Shown one piece after another: positions 42,315-50,917 of a stretch of 64,000 nucleotides of DNA. Below the pieces are notes generated by a model. The model did not search any database. It saw only the letters and a program-made list of their open reading frames with translations, and was not told where the DNA came from. A program made the translations under genes and the position numbers. The DNA lies in assembly GCA_905213155.1 (NCBI GenBank), contig CAJMHI010000001.1:1-64000 (forward strand). Reading direction: 5' to 3'. This stretch comes from an uncultured Acidaminococcus sp. GTDB taxonomy: Bacteria; Bacillota; Negativicutes; Acidaminococcales; Acidaminococcaceae. Position 1 is the stretch's first letter, and each line of letters begins with the position of its first letter.

Positions 42315-42331
42315 GAAAGAAAAACCCTGCA

Positions 42332-42353
42332 AAATGTTGCTAAAGCAACATTT
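42332..42353. promoter_or_regulatory. 22-bp palindrome, candidate Crp/Fnr-family operator
   Basis: AAATGTTGCT, 2-bp centre, AGCAACATTT: a perfect inverted repeat with core GTTG-N6-CAAC. It is centred about 41 bases before the predicted start of the DUF438 gene. Length and spacing are those of Crp/Fnr sites. Confidence 0.65.
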
Positions 42354-42370
42354 ATTTTCTGCTTTCAAGG

Positions 42371-42376
42371 TATACT
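42371..42376 (+). promoter_or_regulatory. -10 element of the DUF438 gene
   Basis: TATACT with no recognisable -35 hexamer, as expected for an activator-dependent promoter. Confidence 0.55.
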
Positions 42377-42450
42377 TATAGTGTAAGATGTTTTTCGGAT
42401 ATAATGAGAAATAAAGGAATCGTAAAAGCTGTAAAGAAAGGAAATAGACC

Positions 42451-43989
42451 ATGGAAAAAGTATTGGATCTGTCTAAAAGCGTGTATGAACTGTGCCGGGA
42501 ATATCCGGAACTGATTCAGATCATGGCAGAGCTGGGGTTTAAGGAAATCTCGCAGCCGGGGAATCTGGAGCATGTAGGAAAGATGATGACCATCCCCAAA
42601 GGCTCCGTGATGAAACACATCAGCATGAAAAAGATTGTGGATACGCTGCGGGAAAAAGGATTTACCCTGACGGCTCAGATGCCGGACTTCCCTGGTATGA
42701 TGCCTAATTCTGCAGCAGCTCCTACCGATCCGGAAAAACAAAAACGGATTGCCCTACTTACCAGTTATATAAAGAGACTGGGGGAGGGAGAAGATCTGGA
42801 AAGTGTGCGCAAAGATTTTGTGGAGCATTTTAAGGACGTAGATGCCGCGGAAATCGCCCAGGCAGAACAGCAGCTACTGCGCAGCGGCGTTCCCCTGGAT
42901 GATGTCACGAAATTGTGTGATGTTCATGCCGCCCTGTTTAAAGGGAAGACCCGGGCAGAAAAGATTGCCAATGCAGAAAAAATGGTGGCAAAGACCTGGC
43001 CGGGCGGGAGTGCACCCAAAGCGGCCCCGCTGCGTCGCCAGGACGGAGCAGACCTGACGTATCAAAAGTTGCAAGAGATTGCGGGACATCCTCTCCAGAT
43101 CTTTCACCTGGAAAATGAAGCCATTGGGCAGGAGATTGCTAAGCTCCGGGCTGCCATGACTACGGGGGAAAACTACCTTCCGCAACTAGACAAAGTGCGG
43201 CAGCTGGCCATCCATTATGCGAAAAAAGGGGATTTGATCTATCCGCCGCTTAAAGAAACCTACGGTTTTTCCGGTCCCTCCGATGTGATGTGGAGCGTGG
43301 ATAACGAGATCCGGGATGCACTGCGGCAGCTTTCGGCAGAAGCAGCGGCAAACCCAAAGCGCCTGCAGGAAACCCAATGGCGGGAAAGCTTGGAGCAGGC
43401 ACTGACACGGGCAGAGGAAATGATTTACAAGGAAGAGAACATCCTGCTGCCCCTGTGCGCCAAGAACTTTTCAGAAAAAGAATGGAAGCAGATGGCACGG
43501 GATATGCAAGGATATGAGTCCTGTTTGATTCAGCCGGTGCCTTTGTGGAAGGAAGCGGAGGAACCAGAACCAGTGCCCGTTGACAGTGGGGACCGTATTA
43601 CCTTGTCATCCGGCAGTTTTACCAAAGCAGAATTGGAAGCGGTGCTGAATACGATTCCCCTGGAACTCACCTTCGTGGATGCGGAGAATATCAACCGGTA
43701 TTTTAACGATAACGGGGAACCGAAACTCTTTAAACGTCCCCTGGCAGCACTGGGACGGGAAGTATGGTCCTGCCATCCGGTGAAGATTCAACCCATCGTG
43801 CGGCGTGTCATTGAAACCCTGCGCAGTGGGGCAGAAAATTCCGTGGATGTATGGCATACTCGGGAAGGGAAACCTGTGCTCGTTCGGTATTTGGCTGTAC
43901 GGGATAAGAAAGGTACATTCCTGGGCGTTTTGGAGACCGTACAAAAATTGGATTTTGCCAAAGCGCATTTCATGCCAGAAACCAAATAA
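42451..43989 (+). CDS. DUF1858-DUF438-hemerythrin-PAS protein
   Basis: 512 residues. Order: DUF1858 (about 1-75), DUF438 (about 95-170), a hemerythrin-like four-helix region (about 210-345; HPLQIFHLENEAIG ... AIHYAKKGDLIYPPL ... EEMIYKEENILLPLC) and a PAS domain (about 390-505; LNTIPLELTFVDAENINRYF). Proteins of this group are thought to sense or detoxify oxygen or nitric oxide, but no reaction is proven. Iron-binding histidines are fewer than in canonical hemerythrins. Single gene with its own promoter and terminator; it shares its operator type with the DUF1858 gene at 4010-4252. Confidence 0.92.
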   Translation: MEKVLDLSKSVYELCREYPELIQIMAELGFKEISQPGNLEHVGKMMTIPKGSVMKHISMKKIVDTLREKGFTLTAQMPDFPGMMPNSAAAPTDPEKQKRIALLTSYIKRLGEGEDLESVRKDFVEHFKDVDAAEIAQAEQQLLRSGVPLDDVTKLCDVHAALFKGKTRAEKIANAEKMVAKTWPGGSAPKAAPLRRQDGADLTYQKLQEIAGHPLQIFHLENEAIGQEIAKLRAAMTTGENYLPQLDKVRQLAIHYAKKGDLIYPPLKETYGFSGPSDVMWSVDNEIRDALRQLSAEAAANPKRLQETQWRESLEQALTRAEEMIYKEENILLPLCAKNFSEKEWKQMARDMQGYESCLIQPVPLWKEAEEPEPVPVDSGDRITLSSGSFTKAELEAVLNTIPLELTFVDAENINRYFNDNGEPKLFKRPLAALGREVWSCHPVKIQPIVRRVIETLRSGAENSVDVWHTREGKPVLVRYLAVRDKKGTFLGVLETVQKLDFAKAHFMPETK

Positions 43990-43996
43990 GATGCAG

Positions 43997-44024
43997 AAAA
44001 AGGGCGGCCTTCGCCGTCCTTTTT
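43997..44024 (+). terminator. Terminator of the DUF438 gene
   Basis: AAAAAGGGCGGC pairs with GCCGTCCTTTTT (one G-U) around a 4-nt loop; the right arm ends in T5. Confidence 0.88.
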
Positions 44025-44094
44025 CGCTGCTCGTAGCTCATGTTCTTTAGGATTTTGTGGTAGCGGCTATGGAGAGGGGAGTGAGTCACCTTTT

Positions 44095-44148
44095 CCTTGG
44101 TAGTACTTTTTAATAGTTACGCTAGTGTAAAGGATACACCTACCAAGG
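44095..44148. repeat. 9-bp inverted repeat flanking 36 bp
   Basis: CCTTGGTAG (44095-44103) and CTACCAAGG (44140-44148), with a small inner repeat TTAC ... GTAA. It lies beyond the decayed end of the replisome-organiser gene. It could be the old terminator of that gene or an end of the element. Confidence 0.5.
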
Positions 44149-44179
44149 TTTTATGTTTTTTATCCTGACCTTACTTGTA

Positions 44180-44316
44180 CTACCCTGTACTAAACTAACC
44201 TATACTAACCTTACCTAACCTTACCTAACCTACGCCGCGAAATTGACGCAAGTGGTTGCGCTATTTGCACATGTGGTTGCGGAATCTGCACTTTTGGTTG
44301 CGGAATCGGTTTTACG
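44180..44316. repeat. 21-bp iterons and GGTTAGGTAA repeats (relic phage origin)
   Basis: Three copies of a 21-bp unit starting GGTTGCG at 44254, 44275 and 44296 on the plus strand, with a degenerate fourth near 44233. Beside them are short tandem repeats of AACCTTACCT (about 44196-44230). Read on the minus strand in one frame they encode PQPxVQI repeats and RRRLGKVR, as in phage replisome organisers that carry their origin inside the gene. Confidence 0.75.
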
Positions 44317-44659
44317 GGTTGATAAGGTCATACAGGCTGTCCTCGCCCAGACGTACCTGCTTGTGTTCTGGTAAAACGCTGGGGCTGTAGCGGTCTCTTC
44401 GAATCTGGTTATGCCAAGCCCAATGACGAATAGCCATCACGCCACTGGGAAAGGGCAGCATATAGCCACCTGCCACTAGCGCCTCCACATCCTTTGGTGT
44501 ACAACCCAGGAGTCGCGCTAGAGATTTGGGGTTCGTGATAAAGCCGTCATCATCTGCTTCCATGACGCACTGGAGGTAGAGATATTGTGCAGGAAGGGGG
44601 AGCTCCAGAAAATCATCCTGCCGGATCAACTGGATATGTAGCATACGTCGTTTGGCCAT
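44226..44659 (-). pseudogene. Phage replisome-organiser N-terminal domain, frameshifted and truncated
   Basis: ATG 44659 (after AAAGGAGG) opens a 115-residue product ending at 44312. It matches the N-terminal winged-helix domain of Firmicute phage replisome organisers (RRMLHIQLIRQDDFLELPLPAQYLYL; ADDDGFITNPKSLARLLG; RHWAWHNQIRRDRYSPSVLPE). Its last codons read LINP then TAA. One extra base there would continue NPVKPIPQPKVQIPQPHVQI, the iteron-encoded linker typical of these genes. So the open frame is probably broken by a one-base deletion near 44315, and the C-terminal domain is gone. No other phage genes are adjacent. Confidence 0.75.
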
Positions 44660-44726
44660 AAGGGGCCTCCTTTCGGTATGGGTGCCGGATTGCCCGGCAA
44701 ATCTATAGGCGCGCCGCTTAGTACGG

Positions 44727-44812
44727 TATCGTGTGTTCGAACATGCGATAGTATATATAAAACAATCGGGATTGTAAAGGAACTCTAGTTCCCGCGCCAA
44801 GAACTGCAGTTC
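44727..44812 (-). promoter_or_regulatory. Promoter and operator cluster of the replisome-organiser relic
   Basis: On the minus strand TTTACA (44778 to 44773), 17-bp spacer, TATACT (44755 to 44750). TGTTCGAACA (44734-44743) covers the predicted start; ACAATC-GG-GATTGT (44762-44775) lies in the promoter. GGAACT-CT-AGTTCC (44779-44792) and GAACTGCAGTTC (44801-44812) lie upstream with centres exactly 21 bp apart. Confidence 0.7.
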
Positions 44813-45069
44813 CTGGCATGAAATTGCGTTCTGTGCTTAGCGAACGTATACTCTTTTTTGAATTTTGAAGAAGAATAACCATGTAGGAAATAACTGGAAA
44901 AAACGGAAAACAAAATAAAAAAATATGAACATAAAAATGCAACAATATATTTACGTTCGTATTTTGGAGAGAAAAGAAATTTAAAAATTTTTGATAGGGA
45001 AATTGTGGCCGTGCATTTATATCTTCCATCGTGCACAACATTTTTCAACTACCCTAGTCATTATCTATC

Positions 45070-45098
45070 TGGACAAACTGTCTGATTTCTTTTACAAT
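45070..45098 (+). promoter_or_regulatory. Promoter of the phospho-sugar mutase gene
   Basis: TGGACA (45070-45075), 17-bp spacer, TACAAT (45093-45098), about 60 nt before the start codon. Confidence 0.6.
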
Positions 45099-45159
45099 AA
45101 AAGTGAAAATCTTGTTTTTATAGGGCGATATAGTAAAAAACGAAGAAAGGATGAGGCAG

Positions 45160-46842
45160 ATGGTCTTGGACGAATACAAACGGTGGGCTGGTACCGATTT
45201 ATTGGATTTTGATCTGAATAAAGAACTGCAGGACATTGCAGGGGATACTGCCGCTATTGAAGAGCGTTTTGCTGTGGCACTCCAGTTTGGGACTGCGGGA
45301 CTAAGGGGTATTTTAGGCGCAGGGACAAACCGGATGAATATCTGGGTGGTGCGGCAGGCCACCCAGGGCGTAGCCGACTGGGTAAAGACCCAGGGCGGCA
45401 CACAAACCGTTGCGATTTCCTATGACAGCCGGATCAAGGGCTGGGATTTTGCCAGACATGCAGCGGGCGTCCTAGCTGCCAATGGGATTCATGTACGGCT
45501 GTATGAAGCGCTAATGCCGGTGCCGGCCTTGTCGTTTGCGACGCGGTACTATCATTGCAATGCAGGCATTATGATTACGGCCAGCCATAATCCTGCCGCT
45601 TATAACGGGTATAAAGCCTACGGCCCCGACGGGTGCCAAATGACCGATGATGCGGCCGCTGTGGTTTATGCCTCTATCCAAAAGACGGATGTCCTGACCG
45701 GTGCCCGTTATATGTCCTTTGCTGAAGGGGTAGCAAAGGGACTCATCCAGTTTGTAGAGGAAGACTGTCTGAAGGCCTTTTATGAAGCGATCGAGTCCCG
45801 TCAGGTGCGCCCCGGTCTTGCAAAAACTGCGGGGCTGAAACTGGTATATTCTCCGCTTAATGGCACGGGCCTTGTGCCGGTAACCAAAGTGCTGAAAGAT
45901 ATCGGAATTACTGATGTGACCATTGTGCCGGAGCAGGAATATCCCAATGGGTATTTCACCACCTGCACCTATCCCAATCCGGAAATTTATGATGCCTTGC
46001 AAAAAGGACTGGAACTGGCTAAAGAAAAGAAAGCGGATCTCATGCTTGCTACTGATCCGGATGCGGACCGGGTAGGGATTGCTATGCGCTGCGCCGATGG
46101 CTCCTATGAACTTGTCACCGGCAACGAGATGGGCGTACTGCTTTTGGATTATATTTGTGCAGGACGGATTGCCGCAGGAACCATGCCAAAGAACCCCGTA
46201 GCGGTGATGTCCATCGTATCCACGCCGCTAGCAGATAAAGTCGCACAGCACTATGGGGTGGAACTGCGTCATGTGCTTACGGGCTTTAAATGGATCGGGG
46301 ATCAGATAGCCCAGCTGGAAGCCAAGGGCGAAGCCAAGCGCTTCATTTTCGGCTTTGAGGAAAGCTACGGTTACCTGGCCGGTTCCTATGTCCGGGATAA
46401 AGATGCGGTGGTAACGTCCATGCTGATCTGCGAGATGGCAGCCTATTATCGGAGCATTGGTTCTTCCATAAAACAGCGCCTGGAAGAGATCTATGCCCAG
46501 TATGGCCGGTATTACAATCAAGTGGATTCTTTCTCATTCCCGGGGCTTTCCGGGATGGAGCAAATGAAAAAGATCATGGAAGGGCTTCGTAACAATCCCC
46601 CCAAAGCGTTTGCAGGAAAACAGGTAGTGAAGGGTCTGGATTATATGCAGGCAGAAACGACGGGTCTGCCCAAGGCGAACGTACTGATTTACCACCTGGA
46701 TGACGGGTCTACGGTTGTGGTCCGGCCTTCTGGCACGGAGCCCAAAATCAAGACCTACTTCACCACACTGGGCAAAAGCCTGGAAATTGCAAAAACAGAA
46801 AAAGAAAAACTGGCCGCAGCCGTCAAACCATTTCTGACGTAA
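45160..46842 (+). CDS. Phospho-sugar mutase (phosphoglucomutase/phosphomannomutase)
   Basis: 560-residue alpha-D-phosphohexomutase. The phosphoserine loop is ITASHNPAAYNG, the metal loop ATDPDADRVG, the sugar loop GFEESYGYLAG, and the phosphate loop RPSGTEPKIKTYF. Length and layout match the long PgcA-like type that interconverts glucose 1- and 6-phosphate for wall and storage polysaccharides. ATG 45160 was chosen; the ATG at 45151 directly abuts the GAAAGG ribosome site. Single transcription unit with terminator. Confidence 0.95.
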   Translation: MVLDEYKRWAGTDLLDFDLNKELQDIAGDTAAIEERFAVALQFGTAGLRGILGAGTNRMNIWVVRQATQGVADWVKTQGGTQTVAISYDSRIKGWDFARHAAGVLAANGIHVRLYEALMPVPALSFATRYYHCNAGIMITASHNPAAYNGYKAYGPDGCQMTDDAAAVVYASIQKTDVLTGARYMSFAEGVAKGLIQFVEEDCLKAFYEAIESRQVRPGLAKTAGLKLVYSPLNGTGLVPVTKVLKDIGITDVTIVPEQEYPNGYFTTCTYPNPEIYDALQKGLELAKEKKADLMLATDPDADRVGIAMRCADGSYELVTGNEMGVLLLDYICAGRIAAGTMPKNPVAVMSIVSTPLADKVAQHYGVELRHVLTGFKWIGDQIAQLEAKGEAKRFIFGFEESYGYLAGSYVRDKDAVVTSMLICEMAAYYRSIGSSIKQRLEEIYAQYGRYYNQVDSFSFPGLSGMEQMKKIMEGLRNNPPKAFAGKQVVKGLDYMQAETTGLPKANVLIYHLDDGSTVVVRPSGTEPKIKTYFTTLGKSLEIAKTEKEKLAAAVKPFLT

Positions 46843-46873
46843 AAAACAGAATGTCCCTGTGCCGGGTATAAAG

Positions 46874-46902
46874 CGCAGCAGTCTTAGGGTTGCTGCGTTT
46901 TT
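46874..46902 (+). terminator. Terminator of the mutase gene
   Basis: CGCAGCA (46874-46880) pairs with TGCTGCG (46891-46897), followed by T5. Confidence 0.85.
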
Positions 46903-46985
46903 GCGTTTCATTTGACGTTCACACAAAATTTTCCGGTTTGTGGTAAAATAAAGTGTTAAAATTGAGCAGAGGGGAATAAGCATTG

Positions 46986-48314
46986 ATGAACCAGAACTAC
47001 ACCATTTTAAATTATGGCTGCCAGATGAATGAAAGCGATTCGGAGCATTATGCAGGGCAATTATCCGACCTGGGGTATGCATATACCGACGATTATCATA
47101 ACGCCGATATTATCCTGATCAATACTTGCTGCGTGAGAGAAAGCGCAGAAAAACATATTTTAGGCAAAATCGGTGAGATGAAGCAGCTAAAACGGGAACA
47201 CCCGGACCGGGTATTATGCGTAACCGGCTGCATGGCACAGAAAAACGGGGATGCCTTTATGAAAAAATATCCCCAGGTGGATCTTTTGATTGGGACGGCC
47301 CACGTCAATAACTTCAGTGCCATTTTGCAGGACTATCTCAGCAGGGAAAAACGCAAGGCGGGCATCTATACGGACCTTACCCTGGCGCCCAAGGAATTTG
47401 AAGGGCATTTTGTACGAAAAAGCAGCTATGCAGCCTGGGTTCCTATTATGTACGGCTGCAATAATTTTTGTACCTACTGCATTGTTCCCTACGTACGGGG
47501 CAGGGAGCGGAGCCGGGAGCCGGAAGCCATCTGTGAGGAAATCCGTAAAGCCGTAGCCCAAGGGTATAAGGAATTTACCCTGCTGGGACAGAATGTAAAT
47601 TCGTATGGGAAGGACACCATGGGCAAAAGCGCCTTCAGTGACCTTTTGAAAATGGTGGATCAGATTCCCGGTGTGGAACGGATCCGCTACATGACCAGTC
47701 ACCCTCGCGACATGAGCGAGGAACTGGTACGCACCATTGCAGAAAGCCGGCATGTGTGCAAGCATTTTCATATTCCGGTGCAAAGCGGCAGTAGCCGGAT
47801 TATGGAGAAAATGAACCGGGGCTATACGCGGGAATCCTATCTGCATTTGGTTAAAACCATTCGGCAGTATGTGCCAGAAGCCGTACTGACGACGGATATC
47901 ATTGTGGGATTCCCAGGGGAGACAGAAGAAGATTTTGCACAGACCATGAGCCTTTTTGACCAGGTCAGCTACGATGCGGCGTACACCTTTATGTATTCCA
48001 AACGCTCGGGAACACCGGCGGCTACCATGGAAGCGCAGGTGCCGGATGACGTAAAAAAAGATCGTCTGAACCGGCTGATGGCGCTTCAGAACCAACACAG
48101 CCTGCAACATAACCAGCGTCTGGTAGGGAAAACCCTTCCCGTGATTGTGGAGGGACTATCCCACAACAATAACAAAATGTGGAGCGGCCGAACCGATGGC
48201 AATAAATTGGTCCTGTGGCCTGTGGAAGACCGGATTTTAAATCCGGGTGACATCGTACCTGTGAAGATGGAGATGGCACAGACCTGGCTGCTTAAAGGAC
48301 GTGCTGATTTATGA
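46986..48314 (+). CDS. miaB: tRNA-2-methylthio-N6-dimethylallyladenosine synthase MiaB
   Basis: 442-residue radical SAM methylthiotransferase acting on A37 of tRNA after MiaA. N-terminal UPF0004 domain with three cysteines (YGCQMNESDSE, NTCCVRE, VTGCMAQ), radical SAM motif CNNFCTYCIVPYVRGRERSR, C-terminal TRAM domain. ATG 46986 follows AGAGGGG; a TTG three bases earlier is the alternative. mutS overlaps its stop. Confidence 0.97.
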   Translation: MNQNYTILNYGCQMNESDSEHYAGQLSDLGYAYTDDYHNADIILINTCCVRESAEKHILGKIGEMKQLKREHPDRVLCVTGCMAQKNGDAFMKKYPQVDLLIGTAHVNNFSAILQDYLSREKRKAGIYTDLTLAPKEFEGHFVRKSSYAAWVPIMYGCNNFCTYCIVPYVRGRERSREPEAICEEIRKAVAQGYKEFTLLGQNVNSYGKDTMGKSAFSDLLKMVDQIPGVERIRYMTSHPRDMSEELVRTIAESRHVCKHFHIPVQSGSSRIMEKMNRGYTRESYLHLVKTIRQYVPEAVLTTDIIVGFPGETEEDFAQTMSLFDQVSYDAAYTFMYSKRSGTPAATMEAQVPDDVKKDRLNRLMALQNQHSLQHNQRLVGKTLPVIVEGLSHNNNKMWSGRTDGNKLVLWPVEDRILNPGDIVPVKMEMAQTWLLKGRADL

Positions 48315-50917
48315 CAACCTTAACACCGATGCTGCAGCAATACCTGGATATTAAAAAAGACCATCAGGATGAGCTGCTGTTTTTCCGCCTGGGAGATTTC
48401 TACGAACTGTTTAACGAAGATGCCGTTACAGCATCCCGGGAACTGAACCTCACTTTGACGCACCGGGCGGGGGGCAAGGTGGGCGCCAGTGCCACCATGC
48501 CCATGTGCGGGGTACCTTTCCATTCTGTGGATGGGTATCTGGCCAAATTAATTAAAAAAGGTTACCGGATCGCCATTTGTGACCAAATGGAAGATCCTAA
48601 AAAAGCAGTGGGCATCGTCAAACGGGAAGTGACCAAAATTATCACCCCGGGGACCGTGCTCAGCGATGCTGTTTTGGAAGAAAATCACAACCAGTATCTG
48701 GCCTGTCTCATGCGGGACAAGGAGTCTCTTTGTCTTTCTTTTGCCGATGTTTCCACAGGGGAATGTGCCTGGTACCTGGCAGAGGGAAAAAATCGGGAGG
48801 AAGCGGTCCTGGATCAGATCTATCGCATCCAGCCGGCGGAACTGGTCCTTACAGAAGACGCTGACCGCTTCGGGAAGCTTTTGCCTAAGATTTTGCAAAA
48901 ACACCCGGAGTGTATGGTGAACCAGTTTGTTCCGCTGCCGAAAGAGACCTATTTCACACAGCATTTCGGCGCGGACGATGCGGCAGGGGAGCGGCCTTTT
49001 GTGCGGCGCACCGTGGAAGTCATGCTGGAATACATCCACGAAAATGTAAAAAGCGATCTGGCGCAGATCAACCGGCTCCGGGAGATTACAACCGATCATG
49101 TGATGGATCTGGATGCCACAGCCATTCGTAATCTGGAACTGGTTAAAAATATGAAGGACGGGACCCGTCACGGAACGCTCCTGGATGTGCTGGACTATAC
49201 CCAAACAGCCATGGGGGCACGTCAATTGCGGCAGTGGGTGGAATCCCCCCTCCTTGATCCGGCAAAAATTACCGGGCGGCAGCAGGCCATTGGGGAACTC
49301 TTAGAACATGCTACCAGCCGCAACGCACTGGGAGATGCTTTAAAGGAAATTACCGACCTGGAACGGATTCTTTCCCGGGTAGAAGTTGGCTCTGCCAATG
49401 CACGGGATATGGCGGCCTTGCGCAGTGCACTGCAAGCGCTGCCCGCTGTAAAACAACTGCTGGCATCCCAGCAAGGCGGACTGCTCCATGCCCTGGATGG
49501 CCGTATTTCCCTGCATGAAGAAGTGCTGGATACCCTTGAGAGGGGCATTGTGGATGACCCTCCGTTTACGGTGCGGGAAGGCGGTATGATCCGCAAAGGA
49601 TTTAATAAGGAGCTGGACGAAGTCCGGGATATTGCAGAACATAATACGGTCTGGATGCAGCGCTTTGAGCAAAAAATCAAAGAAGAAACGGGCATCAAAA
49701 CCCTGAAGGTAGGCTATAACAAAGTCTTTGGCTACTATATTGAGGTCAGCAAAGGGCAAGTCAGCCAGGTGCCGGATTCCTTTATCCGCAAGCAGACGCT
49801 TGTGAATGCAGAACGGTATATTGTCCCGGAGCTGAAAGACTTTGAAAATAAGATTCTTTCTGCCAAAGAAAAGATTCAGCAGCTGGAATATTATCTCTTT
49901 AATGAAATCCGTCAGCAAATCCGGGAACACCTGGTGCCCATCCAGCGGACAGCCCGTGCCATCGGCGCCCTGGATGTGCTGTATTCTCTTGCTATGGCGG
50001 CTTTTAAAGGGAATTATACCTGTCCGCGCCTTAATGCCCGGCAGGAAATCCGTATCCGGGACGGGCGGCACCCGGTAGTAGAAAAATTGCTAGAACGAGA
50101 ATTGTTTGTTCCTAATGACACTTATCTGAACCAGACAGATGAACGCCTGATGATTTTAACCGGCCCTAATATGGCCGGCAAATCCACCTACATGCGGCAG
50201 GTAGCCTTACTCGTTCTCATGACACAGATGGGCAGCTTTATTCCCGCACGGGAAGCGGATATCTGCCCGGTGGACCGGATTTTTACCCGGGTGGGGGCAA
50301 GCGATGATTTAGCCACCGGGCAAAGTACCTTTATGGTGGAAATGAACGAAGTGACCAATATTTTAAAATTTGCCACCAGCCGCAGTTTGATTATCCTGGA
50401 CGAAGTGGGCCGGGGGACCAGTACCTATGACGGGATGGCCATCGCCCGGGCCGTGGTGGAATTTATCAACAAAAAGATCAGCGCCAAGACATTATTTGCC
50501 ACCCATTACCATGAATTGATCGAGTTGGAACAACTAGAGCCTGGCATCAAAAATTATTCCGTAGCCGTTAAAGAAAAAGGCAAGGACGTGGTATTTCTGC
50601 GGCGAATTGTGCCCGGCGGCACGGATAAAAGCTATGGGATCCACGTTGCCAAACTGGCAGGCCTGCCGGGCAAAGTGGTAGAGCGGGCAGAAAAACTGCT
50701 GGAGGAATACACCCAAACGGGCGGCAAAGCGCCTGCTATAGCTATGCCGCAGAATATACCGAACGTGCCAGAAGATCCCCAGCCCAGCTTATTTGGGGAC
50801 AGCATCCGGGAAACGCTGAAGAGTCTGGATGTGATGACGATGACACCACTGGAAGCCTTAAATACCCTGTATGAGCTCCAGAAAGAAGCAAAACGGGAAG
50901 GAGGGATGGCGGAGTGA
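48311..50917 (+). CDS. mutS: DNA mismatch repair protein MutS
   Basis: 868-residue mismatch-recognition ATPase. N-terminal mismatch domain (TPMLQQYLDIKKDHQDELLFFRLGDFYELF with the Phe-x-Glu-type pair), connector, lever and clamp, then the ATPase: Walker A TGPNMAGKSTYMRQ, signature DDLATGQSTFMVEM, Walker B LIILDEVGRGTSTYDG. Overlaps miaB by 4 nt and mutL by 4 nt, so the three are translationally coupled. Confidence 0.98.
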   Translation: MTTLTPMLQQYLDIKKDHQDELLFFRLGDFYELFNEDAVTASRELNLTLTHRAGGKVGASATMPMCGVPFHSVDGYLAKLIKKGYRIAICDQMEDPKKAVGIVKREVTKIITPGTVLSDAVLEENHNQYLACLMRDKESLCLSFADVSTGECAWYLAEGKNREEAVLDQIYRIQPAELVLTEDADRFGKLLPKILQKHPECMVNQFVPLPKETYFTQHFGADDAAGERPFVRRTVEVMLEYIHENVKSDLAQINRLREITTDHVMDLDATAIRNLELVKNMKDGTRHGTLLDVLDYTQTAMGARQLRQWVESPLLDPAKITGRQQAIGELLEHATSRNALGDALKEITDLERILSRVEVGSANARDMAALRSALQALPAVKQLLASQQGGLLHALDGRISLHEEVLDTLERGIVDDPPFTVREGGMIRKGFNKELDEVRDIAEHNTVWMQRFEQKIKEETGIKTLKVGYNKVFGYYIEVSKGQVSQVPDSFIRKQTLVNAERYIVPELKDFENKILSAKEKIQQLEYYLFNEIRQQIREHLVPIQRTARAIGALDVLYSLAMAAFKGNYTCPRLNARQEIRIRDGRHPVVEKLLERELFVPNDTYLNQTDERLMILTGPNMAGKSTYMRQVALLVLMTQMGSFIPAREADICPVDRIFTRVGASDDLATGQSTFMVEMNEVTNILKFATSRSLIILDEVGRGTSTYDGMAIARAVVEFINKKISAKTLFATHYHELIELEQLEPGIKNYSVAVKEKGKDVVFLRRIVPGGTDKSYGIHVAKLAGLPGKVVERAEKLLEEYTQTGGKAPAIAMPQNIPNVPEDPQPSLFGDSIRETLKSLDVMTMTPLEALNTLYELQKEAKREGGMAE

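Larger units (their letters stand above)
44660..45159. other. AT-rich non-coding stretch with operator palindromes
   Basis: About 500 bp without a credible gene; short open frames here look like chance. The left part holds the organiser promoter and four palindromes (44727-44812). The right part (44830-45060) is markedly AT-rich and ends at the pgm promoter. With the organiser relic it forms an accessory island between two housekeeping genes. Confidence 0.7.

Noticed and set aside
44196..44240. AACCTTACCT repeats resembling telomere-like or CRISPR repeats
   Set aside because: On the minus strand they are the RLGKVR-encoding repeats of replisome-organiser genes; there are no unique spacers.
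44718..45048. Two overlapping minus-strand frames of 87-107 codons in the AT-rich gap
   Set aside because: They overlap each other, cover the operator palindromes, lack ribosome sites and show no domain.
43990..45159. A complete prophage or plasmid between the DUF438 and mutase genes
   Set aside because: Only a broken replication initiator and its regulatory DNA are present; no integrase, structural or partition genes are seen.
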